The notes beneath the pieces were generated by a model. It made no database searches. It saw only the letters and a list, made by a program, of their open reading frames with translations, and was not told the origin of the DNA. A stretch of DNA of 64,000 nucleotides, from contig NC_067208.1 in NCBI RefSeq assembly GCF_026262505.1, positions 744,001 through 808,000 on the forward strand, read 5' to 3'. Positions 29,458 to 40,095 of this stretch are shown in pieces (within the stretch, counting starts at the first letter, position 1; the number at the start of each line of letters is the position of its first letter). The DNA comes from Trichomonas vaginalis G3 (taxonomy: Eukaryota > Parabasalia > Trichomonadida > Trichomonadidae). Position numbers and translations under genes: made by a program.

Positions 29458-30123
29458 TTACTCACAATATTTTTGTACAAAACAACCCCAAGCTTTTAAC
29501 TTCTTTTCTGCAGCTTCTAATGCTATCTTAGCGAGTTCATATTCTCTAAATTCTCTCTTTAAATTTTCTTGTTCCCATTGGTCTAGTTCGTATGGAGAAT
29601 CTCTATAACCATAACATAACTCACGTTCATGTTCTAATTGTTTTTCGCACATTTTTCCAACTTCTTCTTCGAACAAAGGTTTAGCATTCTCTACTGTATC
29701 TTCGAGTTCTTCTTCATCTAATTTCTCATGAACTTTCTTGTCTATGGAGTCCATAATATCTTTGACATAAAATGCATACTTTACAGAGCACCATTCAGCA
29801 ACAAAATGAACGAGGTCAGGATGTATGTAAATACCTTTGAATTCATTCATAACGCCCTTTGTAAGCTCATAAAATGCTTGTTTTGAGGTCGAGCCACTTT
29901 TGGCTCCACCGTATTCTTTCAACCAAAACTCAAGAATTTCCTGCATTTTAGCACTATTGAGAAATCTGTTTAAATGGTTTAACTTTCCTGCTTCTCTTGC
30001 CATCTTTGTTGCATTAATGTAACCATCCTTGTCTTTACGTAAGACTTCAATACCGTTATAAGTGCCTTTTGTGAATGTTTCACCATTAGATTTGTTCGTG
30101 AATGTTTTTGCTTCGACTGACAT
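29458..30123 (-). CDS. KilA-N domain protein
   Basis: 221 residues from the ATG at 30123; six upstream in-frame codons are part of the leader and are not counted. KilA-N domain at about 10-110: K-D-G-Y-I-N-A-T-K-M-A, then K-x-x-x-x-x-L-N-R-F-L, then G-I-Y-I-H-P-D-L-V-H-F-V-A-E-W-C-S-x-x-Y-A-F-Y-V. KilA-N is a DNA-binding domain common in large DNA viruses and phages. A charged coiled-coil tail follows. Probably a regulator of the element (inference). It occupies the slot that holds the 320-residue gene in element 1. Frame looks whole. Confidence 0.85.
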   Translation of the reverse strand: MSVEAKTFTNKSNGETFTKGTYNGIEVLRKDKDGYINATKMAREAGKLNHLNRFLNSAKMQEILEFWLKEYGGAKSGSTSKQAFYELTKGVMNEFKGIYIHPDLVHFVAEWCSVKYAFYVKDIMDSIDKKVHEKLDEEELEDTVENAKPLFEEEVGKMCEKQLEHERELCYGYRDSPYELDQWEQENLKREFREYELAKIALEAAEKKLKAWGCFVQKYCE

Positions 30124-30129
30124 TTCTGT

Positions 30130-30183
30130 TCTTACATACAAAATAAAAAATAAATAAAAATAAAACTAACTTTATTTTTTCTG
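30130..30183 (-). promoter_or_regulatory. Shared Maverick leader/promoter (copy 3, KilA-N)
   Basis: On the minus strand, AAAATAAAGTTAGTTTTA followed by a T/A-rich run. It matches the element-1 leader almost base for base, including the preceding CATGAATTTCCTTAAGA. Confidence 0.7.
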
Positions 30184-30200
30184 TCTTAAGGAAATTCATG

Positions 30201-30236
30201 AGGGTAGAAATGAGGTTAGATCTAACCTTCTACCCT
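30201..30236. repeat. Palindromic hairpin after integrase (element 2)
   Basis: Inner 16-bp palindrome AGGTTAGATCTAACCT (30213-30228) with outer arms AGGGTAGAA and TTCTACCCT. It lies about 100 bp past the integrase end, as in element 1. The sequence differs from element 1, but pairing is kept. Confidence 0.7.
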
Positions 30237-30338
30237 AAACATTATTTTTGGTGTAAATTTATGAAAACATTAATGATATCATGACTGTTCTCGTTCATGT
30301 CTGATTTACATCTAATGAAAAAGTTTAGAAGAATTTTC

Positions 30339-30791
30339 TTATTCTTTCCAGTACTCCAGCTCTAATGGACCCAGATGAGTTGGTTTAGATTCTCTCAAGT
30401 TCTTAGATGGTATAACATCTTCAACGCCTCCTTCATATCTTACTTTATAAGTGTCATCGTTTATGTTATAGTCAAGTATTTCAATAACCACTCCTCGCTT
30501 TGCTTCGTCAATGGTTTCAGCAAGTTTGCCATTACTACTTTCGACTAATTTATGACGAGGATAAAACGCAATAGAGTCGTCAGCAGCTTTTATAAGATAT
30601 CCATTACCTTGCGTTGAATCTACTATATAATAATTTCGACTTAACCTTAAACGTTTCTTTGTCAATGGTTTGTCGTCAAGAACTACACGAACTTTTGTAC
30701 CAGGAATGAGGGTAAATTGTGTTGAATTTCTGATATTTTGTGTTTGGCTTCGTTTCTTTTGTATATACTTTTCTTCTTGTTGTTGTGTCAT
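30339..30791 (-). pseudogene. Maverick integrase, partial (element 2)
   Basis: C-terminal part of the retroviral-type integrase, nearly identical to that of element 1. It runs in the same direction as the right-arm fibre and KilA-N genes and is bordered upstream by the R-repeat array. Broken. Confidence 0.8.
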
Positions 30792-30812
30792 TGAATTTGG
30801 TGTATGTCCTGT

Positions 30813-31284
30813 GATGTTGTCAAAATGTCATGTTGTCTCATTTTTTCAGAGAAGTGAAATGACCTGGTGACCTGGTGACCTGGTGACCCCTTCAGTTCTT
30901 CCTCCTGTGATGTTGTCAAAATGTCATGTTGTCTCATTTTTTCAGAGAAGTGAAATGACCTGGTGACCTGGTGACCTGGTGACCCCTTCAGTTCTTCCTC
31001 CTGTGATGTTGTCAAAATGTCATGTTGTCTCATTTTTTCAGAGAAGTGAAATGACCTGGTGACCTGGTGACCTGGTGACCCTTCAGTTCTTCCTCCTGTG
31101 ATGTTGTCAAAATGTCATGTTGTCTCATTTTTTCAGAGAAGTGAAATGACCTGGTGACCTGGTGACCTGGTGACCCCTTCAGTTCTTCCTCCTGTGATGT
31201 TGTCAAAATGTCATGTTGTCTCATTTTTTCAGAGAAGTTAAATGACCTGGTGACCTGGTGACCTGGTGACCCCTTCAGTTCTTC
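30813..31284 (+). repeat. 96-bp tandem repeat array (R repeat, right array)
   Basis: Five units starting at 30813, 30909, 31005, 31100 and 31196 (spacing 95-96 bp). Each contains three tandem GACCTGGT units. The last leads into the 12-bp AACATTAACATA-type repeats (to about 31356) that are also at the left-arm junction. The arm identity begins inside this array at 31185. Confidence 0.9.
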
Positions 31285-31454
31285 AAAAATAAGTCATTAT
31301 TGAATAACCTGAAAACATTAACATAAACATTAACATAAACATTAACGTAAACATTTATTTCTGCAGTTCATCCATTACTTCATTACCTAATTAATTACAG
31401 ACATAAAATATATTTAGTTCATTCGGTAAGCCCAGACCTTTGGGTCAAGCACAT

Positions 31455-33122
31455 TCATTGAACTCTATACCATGCGTAAACTGTCATAAATGGTGGCATG
31501 TATTCTTTACCCGAGCCTGTTGGATTTGTTGTGAAAGTGTGTGAATGATTTCCTCCTGGTTCAGTTGGTCGAAAAGTCTTTTTTGCTGAATGGTTATAAT
31601 CTGGAGATAAAACATCATAGCCAGCTTCATATTCTGAGTTGTATAATGGGTGGTCTCTTAATGAGTGGCTATGGTCGCCAGAAAAGTTTGTAGTTCCTGT
31701 ATGAGTGTGCGGGGGTAAGTTTGCTTCTTTAATTTTCTTCGAACCTCCTGTTTCCTTTGAAGAGTTTGCACAATACAAAAACCTGTCAACTATTTGTTCC
31801 CATGCACCAACACCAAACATTACTTGAGGACCTCTTGCATCCATAGATGTATAAATAGAACCTACTGGGTTCATTAAATCAAACATATGAGATATTATAG
31901 GATTGTCTCTTTTGAACTTAAGATATAGTGCAACTATTTCAGGTTTCTTCTGGTTTGTGTCAGAATATTTTTTATAATATAATCTTATGTTTTCAGGGTA
32001 GGTAAAATCTTGACTATAATATTTATTTCTGTCATCTGTATAATAATATACTATTCTCGTTTTTTCTATTGCATTATATCTTTTATATCTATAATAATCT
32101 AAATATAATGTTAACTTTTGTTCATCTACATGTGGTGTTCTGACATCATCTCCATAGTCATAATAATATGGTGCTGGAGCTGGGTCAGGCAATGTCATAT
32201 CTGCCATTTCATAAACTCTTAAATATTTCTTTTGTTCGTCTCCATATAAGTTTAAGTAACAGTTGTTGTCTAATGGAACTTTAACTTGTGTACCATTATT
32301 CTTTATATAGCTTACATACATTTCATTGTTATTTTTCGGAATGAGTTTACACCGTGCACCATTTTTTAAGGACTGTACCAATTGCCATCTAAAATATTTA
32401 TTTTCTTCATTGACAGAAAAGTCACCAACAATAGTTTCAATATTTTTCGTTGTTCCTATCAAACTTTGGTATATTTCGTTAACATAAGTTTTATCCGCCT
32501 TCTTCTCTAACTCATCGTTAACATAAGTTTTATCCGCTTTAAGGTCTAAACATCCTGAAACCCATCCTGTATCAGCTTTAGTTTTTAAAATCTTTGATGT
32601 CCATTCATGATACCATTCAACCCTTTCTTTAATTTCATTATCTTTTTCATCAACATATTCCTTATCCGCCTTCTTCTCTAATTCACTAGCCACACAGTCC
32701 TTATCCGCTTTCTTCTCTAACTCACTATCCACATATTCCTTATCTGCTTTCTTCATTATGTCATTTAGGAAGCCTTCTATGAATTCCTCATTTAAATTAA
32801 ATCTTCCAATCTTCAAAACTTTAGGAAATGCATTTAATGCGTAATATCTCTGTTTTTCTGGTGGAATTGATGTTATATCATCCGTTATTCCTTTAATTTT
32901 TGAATTCATAAATAAAATTTCTTTTATATTTGATATCACTGCACCACCCTTGCAAACGAATTCGAAATGTTCATTTTTCAATACTATCTCCAAATCTCCA
33001 TATTTCAACCTTTGCGTTTGTTCTGCCGTCTTTGAATTATATGCATATATGGCGTATGTAATGGTCTGAGGGACCTGGGTGCTTTGTGCCTTAAGTTGTT
33101 GTGGCTGCTGTTGTTTAATCAT
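31455..33122 (-). CDS. Phage-like fibre protein (right arm)
   Basis: Encodes a 555-residue protein that appears identical to that of the left arm (24939-26606). Whole. Confidence 0.82.
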   Translation of the reverse strand: MIKQQQPQQLKAQSTQVPQTITYAIYAYNSKTAEQTQRLKYGDLEIVLKNEHFEFVCKGGAVISNIKEILFMNSKIKGITDDITSIPPEKQRYYALNAFPKVLKIGRFNLNEEFIEGFLNDIMKKADKEYVDSELEKKADKDCVASELEKKADKEYVDEKDNEIKERVEWYHEWTSKILKTKADTGWVSGCLDLKADKTYVNDELEKKADKTYVNEIYQSLIGTTKNIETIVGDFSVNEENKYFRWQLVQSLKNGARCKLIPKNNNEMYVSYIKNNGTQVKVPLDNNCYLNLYGDEQKKYLRVYEMADMTLPDPAPAPYYYDYGDDVRTPHVDEQKLTLYLDYYRYKRYNAIEKTRIVYYYTDDRNKYYSQDFTYPENIRLYYKKYSDTNQKKPEIVALYLKFKRDNPIISHMFDLMNPVGSIYTSMDARGPQVMFGVGAWEQIVDRFLYCANSSKETGGSKKIKEANLPPHTHTGTTNFSGDHSHSLRDHPLYNSEYEAGYDVLSPDYNHSAKKTFRPTEPGGNHSHTFTTNPTGSGKEYMPPFMTVYAWYRVQ

Positions 33123-33142
33123 TTATTATGATTTAAAAATAA

Positions 33143-33853
33143 ATATTTAATCTGTTATCTCATCAGCTATTTTTTCTATTTGAAATTGCCATAATATTTC
33201 ATTCATGAATTCTAAATCAAATATAGGTCTGTTATTCTAAATTTAATATTTGATAAATCTTTTGAATGAAGAATAAATGAATTCCCGGATAATTGAAACG
33301 GATATGATAAAGAAAATGTGTTTAAGTTGATGGATAAAATGTTTTGTATTGATGGGTAAGAGTTGGGGTCTAATGTTTGATGTGAAAATCTCATTGGGGT
33401 ATTAACTTTATCACATTTGATTAAAATGAAATTGGAACCAGTGTCAGAATACAAAACATCCCCAACATCTTTTTCAAAATTTAATATCCCCAACAATGAA
33501 CGAAAATGAGGAGTATAAAATTTAATTTTCAGCGGGAATTTAATAAGGTTATTTATTTCATCAAGTTCAAAAAGTTTATCAGGTTTTGATTTAAAATTTT
33601 CTTCATACCATACGATAAATGATTCATTTAAATAACTTAAAATCATGTTAATATCCCATTTCGTTATCACATTATTTATATACATATCATACGTTTTTTC
33701 ATGGTCATCTTTATAATGAATATATATATCTGAAGGGTCTAAAAGAATGGGATTAAATTTACCACTCACAGAAACGAGAGTAACATTATAAATTCCGCTA
33801 ACTGTTAAATTTAATTCACAGTTATTATTTGAAATAATATTGATAATTGACAT
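33143..33853 (-). pseudogene. Penton-like gene, broken (right arm)
   Basis: Inverse copy of 24204-24914, broken. Otherwise nearly identical. Confidence 0.65.
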
Positions 33854-34352
33854 TTTTATTACGATTAAAAATATGGTAAAGCGTTATTTTCCAGTGATAA
33901 ATAAAACTAGAATAAGATTACCTCAAGAATTCATAAATTCAACGAATAAGAAATTCATTCATGTTATAAATTTTAGTGTTTTCAGAAAATATGAGTCAAT
34001 GTCATATTCATCAACAGGTTATATTTCACTTCATTCAAATTTAGTTCAATCAAACCCATATAATGACCATTTCATAAGATTTTCAGATGGTATTAAAAAT
34101 GTAATTGATAGATTAAAATATGAACAGATTGACAATATCGAATTTTTGGAATTTTGGTTTAAATATCCTGATGGAAAAAAGATTGAAGTTAAAGATAAAG
34201 CTGATACTATAACAAAAACAATTACAATGACCGATCCAGATAGTGGGGAACAAAAAGAAATAAAACAAACGATAGAAACTGGTGAAAGGTCAATTATTAT
34301 TGATTATGATTCAAAGGATTATTATTCGATAATGTTAATGCTTGAATATTAA
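33840..34352 (+). CDS. 170-residue Maverick protein (right arm)
   Basis: Same protein as at 23705-24217. Frame looks whole. Confidence 0.55.
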   Translation: MIIDIFITIKNMVKRYFPVINKTRIRLPQEFINSTNKKFIHVINFSVFRKYESMSYSSTGYISLHSNLVQSNPYNDHFIRFSDGIKNVIDRLKYEQIDNIEFLEFWFKYPDGKKIEVKDKADTITKTITMTDPDSGEQKEIKQTIETGERSIIIDYDSKDYYSIMLMLEY

Positions 34353-35048
34353 ATAGTCTTAACAAAGAATTTTTCAAGTGATATTTTATATTCATCAACT
34401 ATTTTATTATAAATATCATTATATGTTAAATGAAGTTCAGTTGTTGTTCCGTTCTTTGATATCTTAATTGGCTAATATCCTTTATAGGATTTATTTTTGC
34501 AACTGTTCCGCAGCATGAAACCTCATCATCTATGAAAAATTGAATCTTAACGTCTGAATCTTGAACATCACAAAGAATGGCAATAATGTGAATTAATGAT
34601 TCATAAGGTAAAATAATTAAACCAGATTGGTCAATTAAATTTATTATTGAATCATAATTATTAATTATTATATCACGGTAAATTTTCATTAATTCTGAAT
34701 TAATGTCTATTTTATATGGCGCATTGCGACTGGAATCGTAGATTCCTGGTTCTCGATGTTTGATGAAAGAGGCGGGGGGTATGTTGGATAAGTGGGAATT
34801 TCAACAGGTTCTTTACCGGGTTCAGATAAAATGATTGGGTCTCCATTCTCATGGTTTTCTTCATTCTCCTCATTCTTCGGTAAGTCACGAGTTAATAAAT
34901 TGGACTGTGTTGCTGACCTTGTTAATTCAGGACTAACATTAACTTTAACATTTTGAATAATTCGTGATTTATCATCATTCACGTTATAACCAACCGTAAT
35001 CTCTGCTTTTGCGTTTGTGTTCTTTTGACTTGTGAAACGTCTTCTCAT
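34349..35048 (-). pseudogene. C-C-G family gene, broken (right arm)
   Basis: Inverse copy of 23007-23708, broken. Confidence 0.65.
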
Positions 35049-35081
35049 TTATAATTGAATAAAAAAAAGAAAAAATATATT

Positions 35082-36034
35082 TAAAGTTTTATTTAGTTGT
35101 TACGGTAATATCCCAAGGTTCATCCTTGTTTGCTTATACTTTCTTTGTAACTGCACCAATTATGTTATTGATAATGATTTGAGTTTCTTCCAGTCTTATT
35201 TTATCATTTACAATATCTTTAATCATTTCATTACCATGCATTCTTAAAACCATCTGATTTTTCTAATTTACGTCTATCACTTTCTTTAATTAAATCAAAG
35301 TTATAACCTTGTTGAGAATAAAGTGGTTTCTTTATCAATTCCTTGAACGCTTCTGAAAGTGAAGATGAAGAAATTCTTGCCACTTGAATTGGTTTAAATT
35401 CTGCTTTCATTGCTTCTTTCTGTTCATTGAACACTGGATCGAATAAAGCAACTTTAAAGAATTTCTTAGCTGGAATTTCAGGTCTCAAATTTGCATATTG
35501 ACCATCAAACTGGTTAGAATATCGTGGTAATCCATCCGGTCCCTCTTCAATAGCATTTAATTCTTCATTGAAATAAGAATATGGATTATGACGGTATGAA
35601 AGAATTGGTCCATCTTTACTGTCTCCGATATGTTGTTTAACAGCTTTTCCATTTTCATCAAATTTTATAGGATAATGTTCATTATATGCTTTACGTTTAG
35701 GATAATCAGTTATCGTTAATTTATAACCATTTATGACTTTAATATTACCTTGACCATCAGTAACGAAAACTTCATTTATACCATCGGGTTTTCCATTTGG
35801 ACCCGTAATGTCTTCTTCGTGTGCTTCCTAATTTGGTCCATGACGTTTGGCATATGCTTGAGCTTCTGGTAATGTTAAAACGTTTCTCATTTGTTTAACA
35901 TCCTTTTGAAGACCGGCAACAATGTGGACTAATTCTTTCATTCCGTCTGGAACTTTCATAGTTCTATTATATGCACCCTTTTTGTTTGTCCCTTGTTTTA
36001 ATGGAACCTGTAGAAGATTTGCTATTTCTGTCAT
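35082..36034 (-). pseudogene. Unknown structural-type gene, broken (right arm)
   Basis: Inverse copy of 22023-22975, broken in both arms. Confidence 0.5.
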
Positions 36035-36074
36035 GTTTAATTATAAATAAAAAATAAAAATTAATTATAAAAAG

Positions 36075-36898
36075 TTAATCAAATTTAACACTTCCTTTAT
36101 TTAAATCAACTATTATTTTTCCATGTTCTCCTAATTGTTGATATTGTGTGTAAAGTTCATTAATGCTCATTGGTAAATTCACTTGATAAAGCATAACGTT
36201 CAACTGTTGACGACTAAAACCACTGAAAATAAAAAGGGTGGACAGGTTTGATTTAATGTTTGTGCTTAATGCTTTGAAGTATTGAACAGCCATGAAGAAT
36301 GAACACTGAATGTGTCGACATTGAGTTAATAACTGATTAAAATATGATTTCTCATTAGTTATTAGTTTTGATTTCACGGCATCATCTAGAAAAATTAGTG
36401 AATGCAAAAATTCTCTATCAAAATTTGAAATAGAAAGTGTTTCAAATAATTCATCCCGTTGTTTATCAATAATTTTATCCTCTAATCCTTGCTTCTTGAT
36501 TGTATTATATAATTCTTTATACATTAAAAAGTTTTTTAAATAATCTTCTGCTTCTTCTTGTGATAAATAAATAATTGGAATTTTGATTAAATGCTTTAAA
36601 GATTCAAATGTATCATCTGAAGGTGAACCTGAACGGTTGATATTAAAACACGTGTGAAGGGGGAAGTGTTAGCAATAATGATAATTTGTTTTAATATCGT
36701 TAATGTTTTACCTTTATTTTGTTTACCAATTGCTGCAGTGATTGAATTTAAGTAACATTCAGAATATGGAATTTTCATTAATTTTTCCTTAGAGAGAGCA
36801 TTTCTATTATCACTCAATGCTTCATTAATCATATCATCTATGTAGGTATTATATACTCCTGCTAATTCTTCATAAGGGGTGGATGAATTTAAATCCAT
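36075..36898 (-). pseudogene. Packaging ATPase, broken (right arm)
   Basis: Inverse copy of the whole ATPase at 21155-21982, broken here. Confidence 0.8.
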
Positions 36899-36922
36899 TT
36901 AATCAAAAATAAATTTATAATT

Positions 36923-38564
36923 TTAAACATTTCTATTCATCAATATTTCATCATATGAACTTCTATACTGTGGTGGTGTACCTGTTGGATGATATTTCAA
37001 ACCTTCATCCGGTGTCCATGTCCAATATGTAGTCCTAGTAAACCAAACCTGAGGAGGATTTGTCACCTTTGAACAGTAAGTGTCATTTTCACCCTGAATG
37101 ATTGGATAAGCTTTCACTTGTACTGTAACTTGTGAATTGAAAGTTTCTAATCCATCAAAGAATATACCCGCTCCATCACGTTGAACTGGAATAGTGCATA
37201 AGAATGAAGTTTGGTCTTTCCATGTTCTAGCTAATGGCGTGCCATTATCATCATTCAGTGGTCTAGTTAATGAGTCCTCGTATTCTTCCGTGCATTCATT
37301 CACTCCATCTAAATCAGAAGCTTGAAGCATACGTGTAAAGAATATATCACCCACTGTGGTCATCGCTTGATCGGGGAAGTTTCTGGAATCTATAGTGACC
37401 TGAAGACCTCGAAGCATTGGATTTTCTAAAACCGTTCTTTGCATTGCATTCTTCGGAAATGTTAACACAACATCTGTAACATTATGAAGAGCGTATGAGA
37501 AATCTGAGCTAATACCTTCAGGAGTGATGCAACCTCCATTTAGTGAACGAACATCAATATGTTGAGCTGGAATCATGAATGGATCTTCCTTACTGAATAA
37601 ACGTGGTATTGCTTTAACTGATTCTTCAATTAAACCATATCCTGGTGTAATGCATTTATCCTCTAAAACTTCCATCTTTGTGCATGAAATAATAACGTCC
37701 TCAACTGTTGCGTCAGCAGATGTAGCGGCTAAGCTTGTAATTAATTTGGTAGGAAGTCCGATTTGTTGGAATTTGCGATCATATTTATAAACATGATTCA
37801 TAATCTTTTCATAATTTTCATCAGTTATCTTTTCATAAACGTAATTTTGTAAATCAGCAACTCTTAACGGGTCAACCTGACAAAATACTAAAGTATCCCT
37901 GAAAACATAATATTTAAGAATGATATCACCAAATGATTTAGGATAATCATCGAACGCCTGAAATGCTAACAAATCATTTACCGGAATAATCATATCAAAA
38001 GTGACATCAACTTCTTCATTTGCTCTCTTGAAAACTTCTGAAGGGTCAATATATTTACCACATACTGAGTTATCATATTTTTGAACATTATATATATAAC
38101 GAATGAACAAACTTTTTAACTTTCCTTTCTGATTTTGGTTTATATGTTGCAAATGCGAAAGATTCACGGGCGCAATCCATCTGAAGATAACCGGCATCAC
38201 CTCTTTCGGTTTCTACTTCTAATTGTTTAAAGCTTTGATTTGATGATTTGTAACCAACGAATAAACGCATGCATTTAAAAACGGCATCACATGTGAAAGC
38301 TTTATTTGAAACTAGAGTTGCTTTAACTTTGCGTTTAATATATGTGTCACCTAATTGGTTCACATCATGAGCCGGATTTGTAATTCTTAAATGAGTTTGT
38401 TTATCATCAAAATATGGAGCATCAGAGTCATAGCATGAACTTTCAAGTTCTCTATAATATCTTCTACCGTCATTCTTTGCGAATATTTCATTTATCTTTT
38501 CGAATGAATGAAATACATTTCCATTAATCGGTTTAGTGTTTGGCACCAAATAGTTAGTCGTCAT
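36923..38564 (-). pseudogene. Major capsid gene, broken (right arm)
   Basis: Inverse copy of 19490-21130, broken here. Confidence 0.7.
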
Positions 38565-38633
38565 TTATTATGAAATAAAAAATCAAAATTAAAAGATGAA
38601 AATGAATTTTTAATTTTAATGAAATAATCAACT

Positions 38634-38849
38634 ATGGCTGCAGGTATATTTAAGAAACTGTGGGATAAAGTAAAAAGAGGAGCGCATAAAGTTTGGGAAA
38701 CAATGAAGAAAGGAGCAAATTGGATATTTAAGAATAAAGAAGCAATTAGTGACGTTGCTGAATCAATAACACCAAAAGCCGCCCCAATAAGAGAAATATT
38801 AAATAAAGGAGAAAAAGTTTATCAAAGACTTCAACCGATACTAAGATAA
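38634..38849 (+). CDS. Lytic-peptide-like protein B (right arm)
   Basis: Same 71-residue protein as at 19205-19420. Whole. Confidence 0.65.
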   Translation: MAAGIFKKLWDKVKRGAHKVWETMKKGANWIFKNKEAISDVAESITPKAAPIREILNKGEKVYQRLQPILR

Positions 38850-38873
38850 AAATAATATTTATTTATTTTTCCA

Positions 38874-39110
38874 CTATCTACCTCCTATTTTATTAAGTAT
38901 TCCTTCAGCTATTCCACCAATTGCGTTACCTGCTTGTGCTCCCATCGCCGGATTACCTGCTTTAGTACCTAATACTCCACCTATGATAGTTCCTGCCGTT
39001 TTCGCTACTGGTGCCAAAAAGTTTGCAATGGGTTTAATAATCTTTTGATGAACCCAACCCGCAGCTTTCTTAATTCCTTCCCATAATTTTTTAAAGAATC
39101 CTGCAGCCAT
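38874..39110 (-). CDS. Lytic-peptide-like protein A (right arm)
   Basis: Same 78-residue protein as at 18944-19180. Whole. Confidence 0.65.
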   Translation of the reverse strand: MAAGFFKKLWEGIKKAAGWVHQKIIKPIANFLAPVAKTAGTIIGGVLGTKAGNPAMGAQAGNAIGGIAEGILNKIGGR

Positions 39111-39176
39111 TTCTGATTTAATATTAATTAAAAAATATATTTCATCACTTATATTCTAATTTTTATTTAATGATAA

Positions 39177-39533
39177 ATGAAACCAATTTTAAAAATAAAT
39201 GAAAGTGAAAATGTTCAACAAAAAATAAACGTTGTTAAACCAATTACTGAAATAAAAATTTTTTCATCTGTTGAAGAATTTAATGACTATTATGCTAATA
39301 ATAAAAAATTATTTGAAGAATTGACAACGTGTAAATTGAATAAAATGTTTAAAGTTGATGGATTCAAAATTTCAAAAATAAAAGGAGTGGTTAGTTTGAA
39401 ATCTATTCCTCAATCAAGAATCACCTCATTAATGAAAATAGATGATTTAACAAAAAGAATAGAAATTATTGAAGAGCGAATAAATCAAATTATTGATTTC
39501 ATAAATCATGACTCGTTGAGCCCGGGTCCTTAA
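39177..39533 (+). CDS. 118-residue coiled-coil protein (right arm)
   Basis: Same protein as at 18521-18877. Whole. Confidence 0.65.
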   Translation: MKPILKINESENVQQKINVVKPITEIKIFSSVEEFNDYYANNKKLFEELTTCKLNKMFKVDGFKISKIKGVVSLKSIPQSRITSLMKIDDLTKRIEIIEERINQIIDFINHDSLSPGP

Positions 39534-39851
39534 AGCCCATCAAATATTTCATTATTAAATGCAACTTCTGCTAGTTTATTTGGATGATATGTAAATTCAT
39601 GAAATTCTTTGGCCTCGGTTTTGATCATTAATTTACAAAGAACTTTTGTGGTTGGAATTCGTTTGAACCATTTATTAGTTATATTCGTTATATATTCAAT
39701 ATCTGGAATTAATTTATTATCAAATGCAAAAGCAATGGGTTTAATATTATGTTTACCTTTATAATATAAACATCTACTTGTTTAACATTTTCAAGAATTG
39801 GTGAAAGAGCATCCATTAATTGATTGACGGTTACGAATCTTGATCCACTCA
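39530..39851 (-). pseudogene. Small Maverick gene, broken (right arm)
   Basis: Inverse copy of 18202-18524, broken. Confidence 0.45.
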
Positions 39852-40089
39852 TTTCTTACGAAATAAAAAATAAATTATTCAAAATGTATGACTTCATTGA
39901 TTCCATTCAGTTATTCAACAATTTTTTTAATCCCACTATGTATGGGTTGAGTGTAAACGTAAGAATAAAAACCGTAAGAATCATATATTTTTTAATTCAT
40001 ATGTTAAAAAAATGATACAAAATCGTTCAATATTGTATGAATTCTTACGGTTACAAAAAAAGTCACTAAACCCTTCATCATATACTACT

Positions 40090-40095
40090 TAGGTC
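40090..40095. repeat. 6-bp target-site duplication TAGGTC, right
   Basis: Exact copy of 17958-17963. Removing the element and one copy would join AATTCT-TAGGTC-AGATTACGG as the empty site. Confidence 0.9.

Larger units (their letters stand above)
17964..40089. mobile_element. Palindromic Maverick/Polinton (element 2), 22.1 kb
   Basis: Ends are exact: AGTAGTATATGATGAAGGG at the left and its inverse at the right, with TAGGTC duplicated outside both. The element consists of two inverted arms of about 8.9 kb (17964-26876 and 31185-40089) that look well over 98% identical by eye, around a single-copy core (26877-31184). Arm genes: small capsid-associated proteins, major capsid protein, packaging ATPase, penton-like protein and fibre. 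Core genes: PrimPol-helicase, KilA-N protein and an integrase part. No B-family polymerase is seen. Broken: about three breaks in the left arm, about eight in the right, plus the integrase. It is young, judging from near-identical arms and an intact target duplication. Confidence 0.92.
31185..40089 (-). repeat. Right arm of the giant inverted repeat
   Basis: Inverse of 17964-26876 with only scattered differences. It has more interrupted genes than the left arm. Ends with CATATACTACT next to the right target duplication. Confidence 0.92.

Noticed and set aside
30788-31224. Short repeated frames in the R array as real proteins
   Set aside because: They arise from the 96-bp tandem units and have no leader; kept as a repeat only.
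26760-31284. GACCTGGT/GGTCACCA tandem units as a CRISPR array
   Set aside because: The units are contiguous with no unique spacers, in a eukaryotic element.
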